From positions 54,962,609 to 55,026,608 of the forward strand of contig CP136066.1 of assembly GCA_032622095.1 (NCBI GenBank): a stretch of DNA of 64,000 bases, given 5' to 3'. The notes under the pieces were generated by a model, which worked only from the letters and a program-made list of their open reading frames with translations, searched no databases and was not told the origin of the DNA. The translations under genes were made by a program, and so were the position numbers. Below are positions 10,257 to 21,308 of the stretch, one piece after another (position 1 is the first letter of the stretch; every line of letters begins with the position of its first letter). The DNA is from Siphonodentalium dalli (taxonomy: Eukaryota; Mollusca; Scaphopoda; Gadilida; Siphonodentaliidae).

Positions 10257-10471
10257 AAGTAATGCCCTAAATAATCGACTCCTTAACCACAGCAGAATTA
10301 TGGGTAACTTTTCAGGATTTAGTTGGAAATATGGCTTGTTGCCATTCATCGGAAAGCTCTCAGTGAGAGCTTTCCGATGAATGGCAACAAGCCATATTTC
10401 CGACTGAATCCTGAAAAGTTACCAATAATTCTGCTGTGGTTAAGGAGTTGATCATTTAGGGCATTACTGTA
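10257..10471. mobile_element. TA foldback MITE, copy 4
   Basis: Full-length palindrome from AGTAATGCCCTAAATAATCG to GATCATTTAGGGCATTACTGT-like sequence. Apex GCTCTCAGTGAGAGC. TA on the right. Confidence 0.88.
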
Positions 10472-10509
10472 TATCATAAATACATGCTAATACATAACCT
10501 GTGAATTTA

Positions 10510-10942
10510 AAGCCTGGAAATAGTGTGCCAGTGTGTCATTTGCAGAATGAGGTCCCCAGCTGATGAATTTAGTGATGCTATCCCGCACAGCGGGTTAGTA
10601 TCACCAAATTCACCCTCTGGGGACCTCATTCTGCTTAGGCAGCTAGGCCGCATCTTCTGGAAAATATCTCAAATTATTAACATTGTTTTTAGTTACTACT
10701 GTTCAGTTTCAATATCCCTCAGTAATTTTCAGAATATTAAATGCATAATCGAGGTGACTAATTGTGGACATCTCAAGCTTCAACTGGGGAACTTCAATCT
10801 GATCCTAGATCTCCCAAAACAGTTGAGGCCTAAGTAGAATGATGAATTTGGTGATGCTAGCCCACTGTGCGGGATAGCTTCACTAAATTCACCCTCTGGG
10901 GACCTCATTCTGCAAATGACAGACACACTATTTCAAGGCTTG
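10510..10942. mobile_element. double-hairpin MITE, copy 2
   Basis: Ends AAGCCTGGAAATAGTGTG and CACACTATTTCAAGGCTTGG form TIRs, extended inward by CATTTGCAGAATGAGG. The first hairpin is complete. The second has lost about 15 bp of its left arm near 10841. Confidence 0.88.
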
Positions 10943-10989
10943 GTGAATTTGACAATTCATTTTGTTTATGAACTGATCAATTGCAAATT

Positions 10990-11123
10990 ACAGCAATGCC
11001 CTAAATAATCGACACTGAGAGCTTTCCAGTGAATGGCAACATGGAATATTTCAGACTAAATCCTGAAAAATTACCCAAAATTCTGCTGTGGTTAAGGAGT
11101 TGATTATTTAGGGCATTACTGTA
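10990..11123. mobile_element. TA foldback MITE, copy 5, internally deleted
   Basis: The left end ACAGCAATGCCCTAAATAATCG jumps directly to the apex CACTGAGAGCTTTCC. The right arm is complete to GGGCATTACTGT. Almost all of the left arm is lost, as expected from deletion within a long palindrome. Confidence 0.85.
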
Positions 11124-11182
11124 AGTCATGTGTTTCATACCCCAATAAAATACAAGAATATCCAAAAAACACACCATAAACC

Positions 11183-11586
11183 AAGCCTGGAAATAGTGTG
11201 TCAGTCAGAGGGCCCCAGAGGGTGAATTTATTGACGCTACACTGCACAGAGGGCTAGCATCACTTAAATTCACCCTCTGGAGACCTTATTCTGCTTAGGC
11301 TTCATCCTATGGGAAGTATCTATAATCTCAAATTAACATTGTTTGTACTGGTATTACTTTTCCCCCCTTCTGTTCAGTTTCTATATCTCCTAATTTGCAG
11401 AAGATAAAATGCATAATTGAGGTGATCAATGGATGAACATCACAATCTTCAACTGAGGAACTTCAATCTGATCCCAGGTCTCCCATACCAGTTGAGGCCT
11501 CAGCAGAATGAGGTTGCCAGAATTTGGGTAAATCACCCTCTGGGGACCTCATTCTGCAAATGACAGACACACTATTTCAAGGCTTG
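11183..11586. mobile_element. double-hairpin MITE, copy 3
   Basis: Begins AAGCCTGGAAATAGTGTG and ends CACTATTTCAAGGCTTG. Both hairpins are partly eroded; the second keeps only short arms around TTTGGGTAAATCACCCTCTG. Confidence 0.85.
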
Positions 11587-12147
11587 TCTTCGAACAGGTC
11601 CCTGAAAAGAAATAAAACATTTTCCAGCTAATTTTATGACCAAGAAGTCTGATATAAATATAAGAAATGAACGTAGTATCACTGTGTTTTATTGAGGAAT
11701 ACCGAGCTTGGTCGTTGGGCACATTTAGTCTGTACCGTGAAATGTGCCCGACGATCACAGCATTGTATTCTTAAATAGAACAAAGCAATCCTACATTCAT
11801 TTCTTAAATGAATGATATGTTACCTTGACGTTATGGTTCGCTCTTACAGGATAGATGCCTCCCGAGTCAGATAACTACAATGATATAAATAAGTATGAAT
11901 ATCAGATCATTTTTGCAAATACAAATTTTAAATATAAATAGTTTGTATTGGAATAAAAGGCCGCTAGGACACACGTCCCCCCTAATATGGTCGCTTTATT
12001 TGACCAGTGGCATTTATAGCAATGAAAAATTTGATTCTGAAAATAATTATTGAATCAAACTTTGCTTCCCATTGCCTATATGGTCAACATATTTCATTGC
12101 AGGTAGATACGAGAATAAAAATCGGCAAATTCTAAGTAAAATGAACG
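11587..12147. other. no recognisable feature
   Basis: AT-rich. A short inverted repeat (TGGTCGTTGGGCACATTT / AAATGTGCCCGACGATCA) lies at about 11708-11758. Nothing else noted. Confidence 0.45.
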
Positions 12148-12538
12148 TGTCAATGACACTGTAGCTCAACTTGGATGGGGGGATAATTTCATGTGTTACA
12201 GTCAATGAAGCGATTAGGAATATGGAAAGTTTAAATGTAAGTAATACTAGATGAAGAGAATTATATATATAAAGTAAAATTCCAAGATGGCTACTGGCGG
12301 CCATGATTTCCAATGAAATTCAAAACAATTTGATAGTTCCCGATCTAGCGGTCACCAGATGATCAATATGAAGTTTTGAACGGATGAGTGATGTGGTCTG
12401 CAGGGTGTGCCAAAGGATTTAGTCATGCAAAGAAATTTTGAAAAATTTTACGGCTCCCATCTAGATATCGCCCCGAAGTTCTATACGAAGTTTGGTGATG
12501 ATCGGATGAGAGATGTGGTCTGTAGAGTGTGCCGAAAT
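12148..12538. repeat. CAGCAGCCATCTTGG-type repeat, copy 1
   Basis: From GTGTCAATGACACTGTAGC and CAACTTGGATGGGGGGATAA it runs through CCAAGATGGCTACTGGCGGC and two GATCGGATGAG / ATGTGGTCTG modules. The same order, inverted, occupies 56225-57092, so this is a dispersed repeat of at least 0.4 kb. It is non-coding and its class is unknown. Confidence 0.75.
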
Positions 12539-12540
12539 AT

Positions 12541-12676
12541 TTTCTACATTCTTTGACAATTTGATCATTTTTATTATGTGTTAAGCCAATGCATTCTCTT
12601 ATATATGCGAGGCGACCTATGGTCGACTCGCATATATAAGAGAATGCATTGGCACAGGGCCGTTCTGTTGGGTAAA
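12541..12676. mobile_element. TTAA-MITE family A, left-truncated
   Basis: Only the spacer (TTCTACATTCTTTGACAATT), the second hairpin module and the right end GTTCTGTTGGGTAAA remain. The terminal TTAA is mutated to CGCG. Confidence 0.75.
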
Positions 12677-12699
12677 CGCGTAATGTTTTGGGCGCATTT

Positions 12700-12752
12700 C
12701 ACACAGATGGGACGGACACAGATGGGACGGACACACAGATGGGACGGACACA
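12700..12752. repeat. short tandem GATGGGACGGACACA
   Basis: Three units of 15-17 bp, CAGATGGGACGGACA, lie directly right of the truncated MITE. The sequence to 13200 contains nothing else recognised. ATGGCGGCGACCAAG at about 12881 ends in a stop after seven codons and is not called. Confidence 0.7.
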
Positions 12753-13204
12753 GCTCATTTCAATAGTCCCCCCAATTTGCCATATACAGTTCTTTAGCCA
12801 AAAGTACCATAGATCTACGCGTTGCTTGCATGATGTCATTTGTCACGTCAACGTCAAATGCGCGCATTCGTCACAAAAATGGCGGCGACCAAGTGCTGAT
12901 TTATTCAACGCCGTATAACGGAATTCGAGCGCTTTCAGACAGCATGAGGTAATTGGGGATTTGAATCCAGAACCTAAACCAAGTGTCAGGTTAACTATAG
13001 TATGGACTCAAAGAGACTATATAGTCCCATGTCGAAATACTATTACCAAACGATTTGTGCATGGCACCAGGCCATCCGTCATCATGTAGGCCTAGTTCAT
13101 ATATGAAATTATGAATTAAAGAATCATTTCTTAAAACACAACTATGTCTGTATAATCGCATGGTACATGTATGTGAATCAAATTCATAGGCCTACGGTAC
13201 TCTA

Positions 13205-13375
13205 GGCAAAATGCTAAAGTGCTGTATATGGCAAGTGCTTTAGCAGATCGGCTAAAGTGATGTATACGATAATACAGTACTTAAGCAGTTTGACTAGAGT
13301 TCAACTAAAGTGCCGTATATGGTACTTTAGCAGTTCGGCTAAAGTTCCCTATACTGTACTGTTATCTAGCCAAAG
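13205..13375. repeat. degenerate repeat of GGCTAAAGTGCCGTATATGG
   Basis: Units such as CTAAAGTGCTGTATATGGCA, GGCTAAAGTGATGTATACG and CTAAAGTGCCGTATATGGTA alternate with CTTTAGCAGTTCGGCTAAAG. These give several overlapping small hairpins. Three to four imperfect units with a period of about 60-70 bp. Confidence 0.65.
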
Positions 13376-13527
13376 CCTTATATATATCAGAATGGTTGGA
13401 GGCGCTAGCTCAGTATGATGAAATCATTGCTTCATACATGGTGAATAACTCATCATTTATTACTGAAATGGCACATTGACATGTCTCTCAACTCAGATCA
13501 AACACCATCTCAGCTGTAGGGCCATCC

Positions 13528-13799
13528 TTAAGCCTTCCATGACTGGAGCTTCCTGAAACTTTACGAAAAATCCTGTGCCAATGCATTTTATTATATATGC
13601 GAGTCTCCCATAGGGAGACTCGCATATATAAGAGAATACATTGGCCTAACAATATTTACCTTGTAACATTGACCTTGTAAGCCAGAGAATTCTCTTATAT
13701 ATGCGAGGCTCCCTATGGCAGACTCGCTTATATAAGAGAATGCGCTGGCACAGGATCTGTAATGCTGCACCAGCAAAGCTCCCGTCATGAAAGGGTTAA
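13528..13799. mobile_element. TTAA-MITE family B
   Basis: TTAA at 13528 and 13796. The left arm CATGACTGGAGCTTCCTGAA, two CTCCC-type hairpin modules joined by AACAATATTTACCTTG, and the right arm CAGCAAAGCTCCCGTCATGA. In the orientation of the copy at 6397 it is reversed. Confidence 0.85.
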
Positions 13800-14681
13800 G
13801 AAGGAATCCCTTTAACCTAGTGTTGATCTGTGTATCAGTCTAAACATGGGGGAGAAGAGGGTGCGGAGAAAATCTTCACAAGTTTGTTTTAATTTATTCA
13901 ATAGTGCCAACAGTTCAATGTATTGAATGAAATCACAATCCTAAACAATTACATATTGTTCTTATTCGGTGTTGGCAGAGGCAAACCTAGTGGGTGACTT
14001 GGGAGACATCTTCACCCTACAATATGCCATTTTTGTCACAGGGAAAAGTGACTACTCTCTCATATACCAGTACATGTATGTGTGTTGGATGAAGCACATT
14101 CTGATAACCAACAGCTGCAAAATAATCACTGTTGAATAAATAATGTCACTTTTGCGCCAGTTTAATTTCATCATGTAGAAATATACCATGGTAGAATAAT
14201 TTAATACCCCTTTTAGAGCCTCAACTGATGTGAACAATGCCACAAGGTCAGAATTCCCGCCAAAGCATTTCCATGAAAAGTCTTCAGTAATAATTTGGAA
14301 CCTCAACCTATGTCAAATGCCACCGGGTCATTGTTCCCGCCTTTCCGTGTAAAGTTTGGAATATTAATAATGTTGCATAACCAGGGTTTCCGCTACAGGG
14401 CAGCCTGGTCCTTTTTTTTAGGGTCCTTTTCCCCTCAACCAAATTTCCCATCAGACAAATTCCCCAACTCGATCCACAGATTAATGCCTATGTCAGTCAT
14501 CACCTGTGTATCTGTCAATGTAGCTAAAATAAAACCAACAGGGAATGATAAATGAAGATAATTTTATTTGCCAGCTAAGGCTGATCACTAGAGAATCATT
14601 TTGCATGTAAAGAATGCCTTTTTCAGGGCTACACATGCACAATGATAAAATTTATTGCCTTATTCTGAAAGATATCAAAGC
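13800..14681. other. no recognisable feature
   Basis: No repeat shared with the window apart from two AACCTCAAC...GTCA...TCCCGCC partial repeats (about 14215-14345). The short open frames lack motifs. Confidence 0.4.
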
Positions 14682-15071
14682 TTAACCCTTTACCCAACAA
14701 AACGGCCAAATAAAGCTTCAACAGCCTAAAATATCTTCGGTCTGTCTCAATAGAACCATACAAATATGGATATCATTGGAACCGGCTCCTTGACCACATT
14801 GTGATAGTTACAGTTATGCCCTGTGCCCAATGCATTCTCTTATATATGCGAGTCGACCATAGGTCGCCTCGCATATATAAGAGAATGCATTGGCCTAAAA
14901 AAAATCTTTTTTAACACTTTTTACCATTTTTTCTTACATTCTTTAACAATTTTATAATTTTTAATGTGTTAAGCCAATGCATTCTCTTATATATGCGAGG
15001 CGACCTATGGTCGACTCGCATATATAAGAGAATGCATTGGCACAGGGCCGTTCTGTTGGGTAAAGGGTTAA
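14682..15071. mobile_element. TTAA-MITE family A, complete
   Basis: TTAA at both ends (14682 and 15068). TIR CCCTTTACCCAACA / TGTTGGGTAAAGGG. Two complete, mutually inverted hairpin modules at about 14826-14893 and 14974-15043. This is one of the best references for the family in the window. Confidence 0.9.
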
Positions 15072-16283
15072 ATCCATGTGGTTGATTCTGCCTGGACACG
15101 TCGTGATTACTTTACTGTTCTGACTGGTTTCTGTTCTATGATTATATAGACAAGGTTCAGATGTTAGCAACTGAAGTATGATCAGGAATAGATCAAGGTA
15201 TAACTTGTCATGAATGTAGTGAAATTGGACATAGAAATAAATTGCGAATTTAACAATATCATCTACCGTTGTTGGTGGCAGTACGAAAAATTACAGCGTG
15301 AATTTAACTTGACATTTTTTCACAAAATTTACATTATCTATATACATTTAATATCAATGTTGATATACAAGGTAAAATGACAACACCCTTACATTACTAA
15401 ACCCTTCAAATTGTTAAAAATAACACACAATTACGATTACTGAACTTTATCTACTATTTTACCGTATCTAGGCGTGCCTTAGGAAATTGCACGAACAACG
15501 GATGCCAACCCATGGAAATAGCTCAAACTTTACTTTGTAAAGTTGAGCTAACACAGGGTTTCCGCTAGGGGTTGGGGGACCCCTATAGCCACTGGGGAAA
15601 ATCTGTCAATCAACAAATTACGAATGTCTACATGTACCAGTATTTAGTAAGTCAGTCGATAATTAAAGCCAAGTTCTGAATATCAACGGTTATATACATG
15701 TAAGTACATGTAGATAAAGTCAAGGAATTATATTTTTGTGTTTTATTTTTGACAATTTGAAGGGTGAATGTAAGGTTGTTGTATACATGTAGGTATCAAA
15801 AACGGTTCGACAAAACGTCAAGTTTAAGTTGCGTATAAAATAAGTGAACTGACAACCTTTTGTACCGCCACCATCAAAGGTGGAGGAAATTGCTAAAATT
15901 CACTATTTATTTTGATGTCCAACTAATCTACATTCATTACAGCATGTTAGACCATGGAATATGCCTAATCATCTTTCAGTGGCTAACATCTGGACCTCAT
16001 CTACATATCAGTCAGAAGAGTGTGTTAGTTGGGAACATAATTGCAATGTATTAAACCAAGCATAATCAACCATGTGACATGGCTTGTGGTAATGTCTGCT
16101 TCGATATCTTTCAGAATAGGCAAATATAATTGTCAATGTGAATAGCCCCGAAAAGTATTCTTTTCCTGATTAGAGTTAGCAGGCAAATAAAATTGTTGTT
16201 TATTATTTCTCCCTGTTACTGGCAGCTACACATGTTTATAGGCATTAATCTGTTCATCGGATAGAATAATCAGAATTATGAAT
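15072..16283. other. no recognisable feature except a small palindrome
   Basis: An AGCTCAAACTTTACTTTGTA / AAGTTGAGCT palindrome sits at about 15512-15542. It resembles the AAGTCAAGTTTGAGCT start of the CAGCAGCCATC repeat near 48145. The rest is AT-rich with scattered TACATGTA words. Confidence 0.45.
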
Positions 16284-16499
16284 ACAGTAATGCTCTAATT
16301 AATCGACCTCTTAACCACAGCAGAATCATGGGTAACTTTTCAGGATTTAGTAGGAAATATCGCTTGTTGCCATTCATCTGAAAGCTTTCGGCGAGAGCTT
16401 TCCAATAAATGGCAACAAGCCATATTTCCGACTAAATCCTGAAAAGTTACCCATGATTCTGCTGTGGTTAAGAGGTCGATTAATTAGAGCATTACTGTA
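16284..16499. mobile_element. TA foldback MITE, copy 6
   Basis: Ends ACAGTAATGCTCTAATTAAT and ATTAATTAGAGCATTACTGT carry the same two changes (GCTC/GAGC and AATTAAT) on both arms. The rest of the palindrome is complete, with TA flanks. Confidence 0.9.
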
Positions 16500-16548
16500 T
16501 GTCAGAGGGGAACTTTGGGTGAGGGGAAAGGACCATAAAAGGGACCCG

Positions 16549-16885
16549 CCTCATTCTGCTTAAGCCTCATCTTCTGGGAAGTATCTATAGTCTCAAATAA
16601 AACATTGTTTTTATTTATGTTTTCCCTTCTGAGAAATTTCTATATCCCCTAATTTGCAGAAGATAAAATGCATAATTGAGGTGCCCAATGGGTGAACATC
16701 ATCAACTTCAACAGGGGAACTTCAATCTCATCCTAGGTCTACCATAGCAGTTGAGGGAAAAAAGCAGAATGAGGTCCCCAGAGGGTGAATTTGGTGATGC
16801 TAGCCCGCTATGCAGGATAGCATCACTAAATTCACCCTCTGGGGACCTCATTCTGCAAATGACACACGCTATTTGCAGGCTTGGA
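16549..16885. mobile_element. double-hairpin MITE, copy 4, left-truncated
   Basis: It starts within the right arm of the first hairpin (CCTCATTCTGCTTAAGCC). The middle, the complete second hairpin and the end CTATTTGCAGGCTTGG follow. Confidence 0.8.
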
Positions 16886-17585
16886 TATTCTATCAGTGCC
16901 AGAATACATGTTCCGGAGGGTTCGATTCTAAATCTGTCCACTCAAAGATGTCATAAACCTACTATTGTAGGACCTGTTGATGTGGATAAATATGATATCT
17001 GAACCCCGAATTCACATCCACCCGAAATAGCCTTTTTATAAGAATCCAAGAAAATTGATACCGATGAAATCAAATCCATTTGCAGTACATGTATGCAGAA
17101 TCTGTAAAATATTACAATTGAGAATATACTTAGAGTACTCACACTGTTATCTGGTGAGATGTCTTTTTCTATCTGATCACCGGAACTTTGCGTCCGATTC
17201 TGAAAAAGATAACAATAAAATGAAAGGTCCATTACTCAAATGTCGGAATTCTAAATGCAAACGATCTATCAGACTAGGCCATAATTAACTAGAGGTGGGC
17301 AGGACTCAAAATGTACACCTGGGGGGGGGGGGGGGGGGGGGGGGGTGTATAATATATCAATGTATGGTTTTTTTTACTTCAATAAGAGGCCACTGAAGTA
17401 ACAAGACACGTTCGCACCTAAGATGATATTGACACAAAGAACTGGACCAATTCTTAACTGGTGTGTTTTCCTCAGAGCCAACATCTGAGGCCACGTCCCA
17501 ATTTTTTAAAGACTTTGAGAGGTCTATGAAAGGTCAATGAATGTTCAGGGATAACAATAGTCATCACACCATATCCAGGGTATTT
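16886..17585. other. no gene; G-run
   Basis: A poly-G run of about 25 at 17321-17345 follows a TGTACACCT. Nothing else recognised. Confidence 0.5.
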
Positions 17586-17789
17586 ACAGTAATGCCCTAA
17601 ATTAATTGACTCCTTAACCACAGCAGAATTATGGGTAATTTTTCAGGATTTAGTCGCAAATATGGCTTGTTGCCATTCACTGAGAGCTTTCTGATGAATG
17701 GCAACAAGCCATATTTCCGACTAAATCCTGAAAAATTATCCATAATTCTGCTGTGGTTAAGGAGTCGATTATTTAGGGCATTACTGTAT
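17586..17789. mobile_element. TA foldback MITE, copy 7
   Basis: ACAGTAATGCCCTAAATTAA to TTATTTAGGGCATTACTGT. The apex is shortened (CATTCACTGAGAGC), otherwise full length. TA flanks. Positions 17790-18177 to its right contain nothing recognised. Confidence 0.88.
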
Positions 17790-18177
17790 ACTTAGGACGA
17801 CCCAGCATTGATGCAAAATGGTATTTATTTTACATATCGGATCAGATGATTATGTTTCAACAATGATGATTCCATGAAAGTCACTGACTATAACAATAGG
17901 TGAATCGAATCAAGGTCTACTCAAGTGGACACGAGCAAGAACGTGTGTCAAAACAATATGATTATGACAAGGTGATGACGCTTCTATCGGTTCATCCTTG
18001 AGGTCTCAATACAATCTTAATCCGCAAAACACTAACCAGATATTTGGACAGCTAAACAAGGATCTATTTAATGTTTTAAATTTGTATAATATTTTGCAGC
18101 CCTGGGTCGATTTTGTATAGCATTCCCTATCAATAGATGTTATTTCATTGTAAATTGGTCAGCAGAAATTGGAAATC

Positions 18178-18302
18178 GCATAGGGAGCCTAGCTTATATA
18201 AGAGAATGCATTGGCCTAACAATATTTACCTTGACCTTGTAAGCCAGTGCATTCTCTTACATATGTGAGGCTCCCTATGGCAGATGAATTAATGAAGGGT
18301 TA
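18178..18302. mobile_element. TTAA-MITE family B fragment
   Basis: The right half of hairpin 1, the AACAATATTTACCTTGACCT spacer, part of hairpin 2 and an eroded right end (ATGAAGGGTTAA). The unique arms are lost. Confidence 0.7.
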
Positions 18303-18342
18303 AATGAATGACATCATGTGTGTCAGTGTGTGATTAATTAAT

Positions 18343-18563
18343 TAACCCTTTCTATACTAAATGGACTCTCTCAGTAGCTTAAAAAGTGTATACATGTATC
18401 GGAATAGTCTATTATTCATTGGAGGGACGTTAATGTGATAAAAGCAGACAACAGATAAGTAAAAGTGCAGAAGGAGCCCTATTTATTGAGGGATATGTTT
18501 AGATAATAAGTTCAACAAATGATATTCATCTATGATGCCTTTATAGTATAGAAAGGATTAATG
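18343..18563. mobile_element. TTAA-MITE family D, complete
   Basis: TTAA, then CCCTTTCTATACTAAATGG at the left and CTTTATAGTATAGAAAGG plus TTAA at the right. About 220 bp, without the shared hairpin module. The interior carries TCTATTATTCATTGGAGG and AATAAGTTCAACAAATGA. Confidence 0.8.
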
Positions 18564-18653
18564 CCTAAATGATCAATGTGTAAAGTCTGAGAATACATAC
18601 TGTCCGTCGATGATACTGAGGAAATATTAAATCCCAGTCAGACACTTCCTCTA

Positions 18654-19052
18654 TTAACCCTTTACCCAACAGAACGGCCCTGTGCCAATGCATTCTCTTA
18701 TATATGCGAGTCGACCATAGGTCGCCTCGCATATATAAGAGAATGCATTGGCTCAACACATTAAAAATCATAAAATTGTTAAAGAATGTAAGAAAAATGG
18801 TAAAAAGTGTTAAAAAAAGTGTTTTTTTAGGCCAATGCATTCTCTTATATATGCGAGGCGACCTATGGTCGACTCGCATATATAAGAGAATGCATTGGCA
18901 CAGGGCATAACTATAACTATCACAATGTGGTCAGTGAGCCGGTTCCAATGATATCCATATTTGTATGGTTTTATTGAGACAGACCGAAGATATTTTAGGC
19001 TGTTGAAGCTTTATTTGGCCGGTTTTGGCCGTTTTGTTGGGTAAAGGGTTAA
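18654..19052. mobile_element. TTAA-MITE family A, complete
   Basis: TTAA at 18654 and 19049. CCCTTTACCCAACAGAACG and CGTTTTGTTGGGTAAAGGG ends. Two inverted hairpin modules, then the unique arm (AACTATCACAATGTGGTC, TTGAGACAGACCGAAGATA). Opposite in orientation to the copy at 14682. Confidence 0.9.
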
Positions 19053-19549
19053 AATGGCTATGTTTGTTTAACAACTTAATGTCACAAGTTATGGACACTA
19101 GTACACACCAGTATATGAAGCACTACATAAAATGTCTAAAATTATATGGTGAAAAACAACCAAATGAGTTCATTTCACCTTGCAGTAAATAACCCCACTT
19201 GTGACAGCTTGTGACAGAAATAGTTTTCTCGGCACTCAATGTCACTCTGGGATGGACACACATGTGACAAATAATAAACTATACATATAAATATTAATGT
19301 GACATTCAGATAAAATAATGAAATAAATTAAGATAACATTTTTAGAATGTCCTTTTACCGGTACATACAATGCTTAGAATCATCAAGTATTAAGTAGGTA
19401 TACATGTAATATAAAAACCAGACCTCCAGGCTCAAGGTAGCATTGAATAACTTGTATGACTTGTGAATTACAATAAAACCTAGAGGCTAGTGATATTGAA
19501 ATCAGAATATTTAGCATACAAGAACTTTCAAGATTTTATATCTCATCAA
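19053..19549. other. no recognisable feature
   Basis: AT-rich sequence with nothing shared with the repeat families here. Confidence 0.4.
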
Positions 19550-19798
19550 TTAGCCATGTCATGATGAGAGTGGTGCTGGTGCAGCATTACAGATCATGTA
19601 CCAGTGCATTATTTTTATATGCGACTCTCCCACAGGGAGCCACTTATATATATAAGAAATTGCACTGGCTAATAAGGTCAAGATAAATATTTTTAGGCCA
19701 ATACATTCTCTAATATATGTGAGGCTCCCTATGGGAGACTCGCATATATAACAATGCATTGGAACAGGGATTTTCAGGAAGCTCCAGTCATGGAAGGG
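19550..19798. mobile_element. TTAA-MITE family B, degenerate
   Basis: Eroded left arm (CATGATGAGAGTGGTGCTGG), two decayed hairpins and the right arm TTCAGGAAGCTCCAGTCATG, then GAAGGG. Its right target (CTAA, 19799-19802) is shared with the next element. Confidence 0.75.
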
Positions 19799-20183
19799 CT
19801 AACTCTTTCAGTGCCACGGGTATGCTTAAGCATGCTATAGCGAATTTAAAAACAAACTGGATAAAACCTTAGGGGCATGTTATAACTCAAAACTATCACC
19901 AAGTATTCATAGTAATAATTTTGATGCCCATGAAAACGTAAGATTCCCTAGCACTAAACCTACAAAATAAGTCTGGCACTGAAAGAGTTAAAGAATATAA
20001 GAACAAATTATTAAAATTGTAAAAAATTGTAAAAAATAATAACAAATGATGAAAAATTGTTAGGCCAATGCATTCTCTTATATATGCGAGGCGACCTATG
20101 GTCGACTCGCATATATAAGAGAATGCATTGGCACAGGGTATATGGGTTGATACAAAAATCGGACTTGGCATTGAAAGGGTTAA
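19799..20183. mobile_element. TTAA-MITE family C
   Basis: CTAA, then CTCTTTCAGTGCCACGG at the left. The right end is ATCGGACTTGGCATTGAAAGGG plus TTAA (20180-20183). It contains a single hairpin module (about 20063-20135) preceded by an AT-rich ATTGTAAAAAATTGTAAAAA spacer. An internal TCTGGCACTGAAAGAG plus TTAA at about 19974-19991 is a second family C end, suggesting nested or composite structure. Confidence 0.8.
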
Positions 20184-20255
20184 AGGTCAGTTGATGTCAT
20201 AAATATTTAGTTTACTTGATAGTGAATTAAACCCACAAAGATCACTCATTTGATA

Positions 20256-20531
20256 TTAACCCTTACATGACTGGAGCTTCCTGAAATTTTGTGGAAACCC
20301 TGTGTGAATGCATTCTATTATATATGAGTGTCTCCCATAAGGAGCCTCACATATATATGAGAATAAATTAGCCTAACAATATTTACCTTGACCTTGTAAG
20401 CCAGTGCATTCTTTTATATATGCGAGGCTCCCTATGGGAGACTCACATATACATGTATACTAGTAACAGAATGCACAGGTACATGATCTTTATTGATGCA
20501 CCAGCGTGGCTCCCGTCATGAAAGGGTTTAA
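20256..20531. mobile_element. TTAA-MITE family B
   Basis: TTAA, then CCCTTACATGACTGGAGCTT at the left and GGCTCCCGTCATGAAAGGG plus TTTA/TTAA at the right. Two CTCCC-type hairpins, the second broken by an ATACATGTATACTAGTAAC insertion. Confidence 0.82.
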
Positions 20532-20629
20532 AATTTCCTGTTTTCAATATCACCTACATGTAATCATGAATGTATCGTTGCTTCGATAATGTGGATCATA
20601 TTGGTTTGTCTGCAAATGTCAGACACATT

Positions 20630-21308
20630 ACAGTAATGCTCTAAGTAATCGACTCCTTAAACACAGCAGAAGTATGGGTAACTTTTCAGGATTTAGTTGG
20701 AAATATGGCTTGTTGTCATTCATCGGAAAGCTCTCAGGGAGAGCTTTCCGATTAATGGCAACAAGCCGACTAAATCCTGAAAAGTTACCCATAATTCTGC
20801 TGTGTTTAAAGGTACTCCACCCGTAAAGAGGGTCCCCATCTCAACAGATTCCAACAACAACAATCCGATCAGAGGGTCCTATATTACTATTTCTTTGGCT
20901 TTGGTGGTAAAAAATATTTGATTCGAGTCGAGGAACCCATCAAACAAAGCTCAGAGTTATTAGATATTGATTTTTCAAATTTGTTATGTTCTCGAGATGA
21001 GTACCAATAACTGCCGTAATCTGCTCTGGATGTGTACCTCAAATCTATTCAAACAGACAAGGATGAATAACACTAAAATCAAGTGGTAATTTTAACGCAA
21101 TTTTGACTGAGTTCTGGGCCAGATAGTATTCCCGATAATGAAAAATAATAGATTTATAAAATCGATATCTAACAAATCTGAGCTTTGATGGGTGACTTCC
21201 TCGACTCGAATCAAATATTTTTGACCCCCGAAGCCATTGAAATAGTAATTGAGAGGAGTTTTATCGGGTTGAGTACCTTTAAGGAGTCGATTACTTTGGG
21301 CATTACTG
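20630..21308. mobile_element. TA foldback MITE, copy 8, carrying an insertion
   Basis: The palindrome starts ACAGTAATGCTCTAAGTAAT. It proceeds through the apex TCTCAGGGAGAGC and reaches TTCTGCTGTGTTTAA, where it is broken at a TTAA. It resumes at 21283 with GGAGTCGATTACTTTGGGCA and ends TTACTGT. The outer flanks (CTGCAAATGTCAGACACA and CATTCAGACTTGAGAAAC) match the end of a double-hairpin MITE and its flank as seen at 21940-21985. The foldback therefore appears to sit inside a remnant of that MITE. Confidence 0.88.
20810..21278. mobile_element. long-TIR TTAA element (AGGTACTC), copy 1
   Basis: TIRs AGGTACTCCACCCG and AGGTACTCAACCCG (right end inverted) are flanked by an exact TTAA duplication (20806-20809, 21279-21282). 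The arms keep pairing for over 100 bp, including GATTCGAGTCGAGGAA and CAAAGCTCAGA. 469 bp, no open frame of note. TTAA specificity is shared by piggyBac and Kolobok groups; the termini do not decide which. Confidence 0.85.

Noticed and set aside
12881-12901. Host gene start ATGGCGGCGACCAAGTGCTGA
   Set aside because: The frame closes after six codons. Without transcript evidence there is no basis to call an exon.
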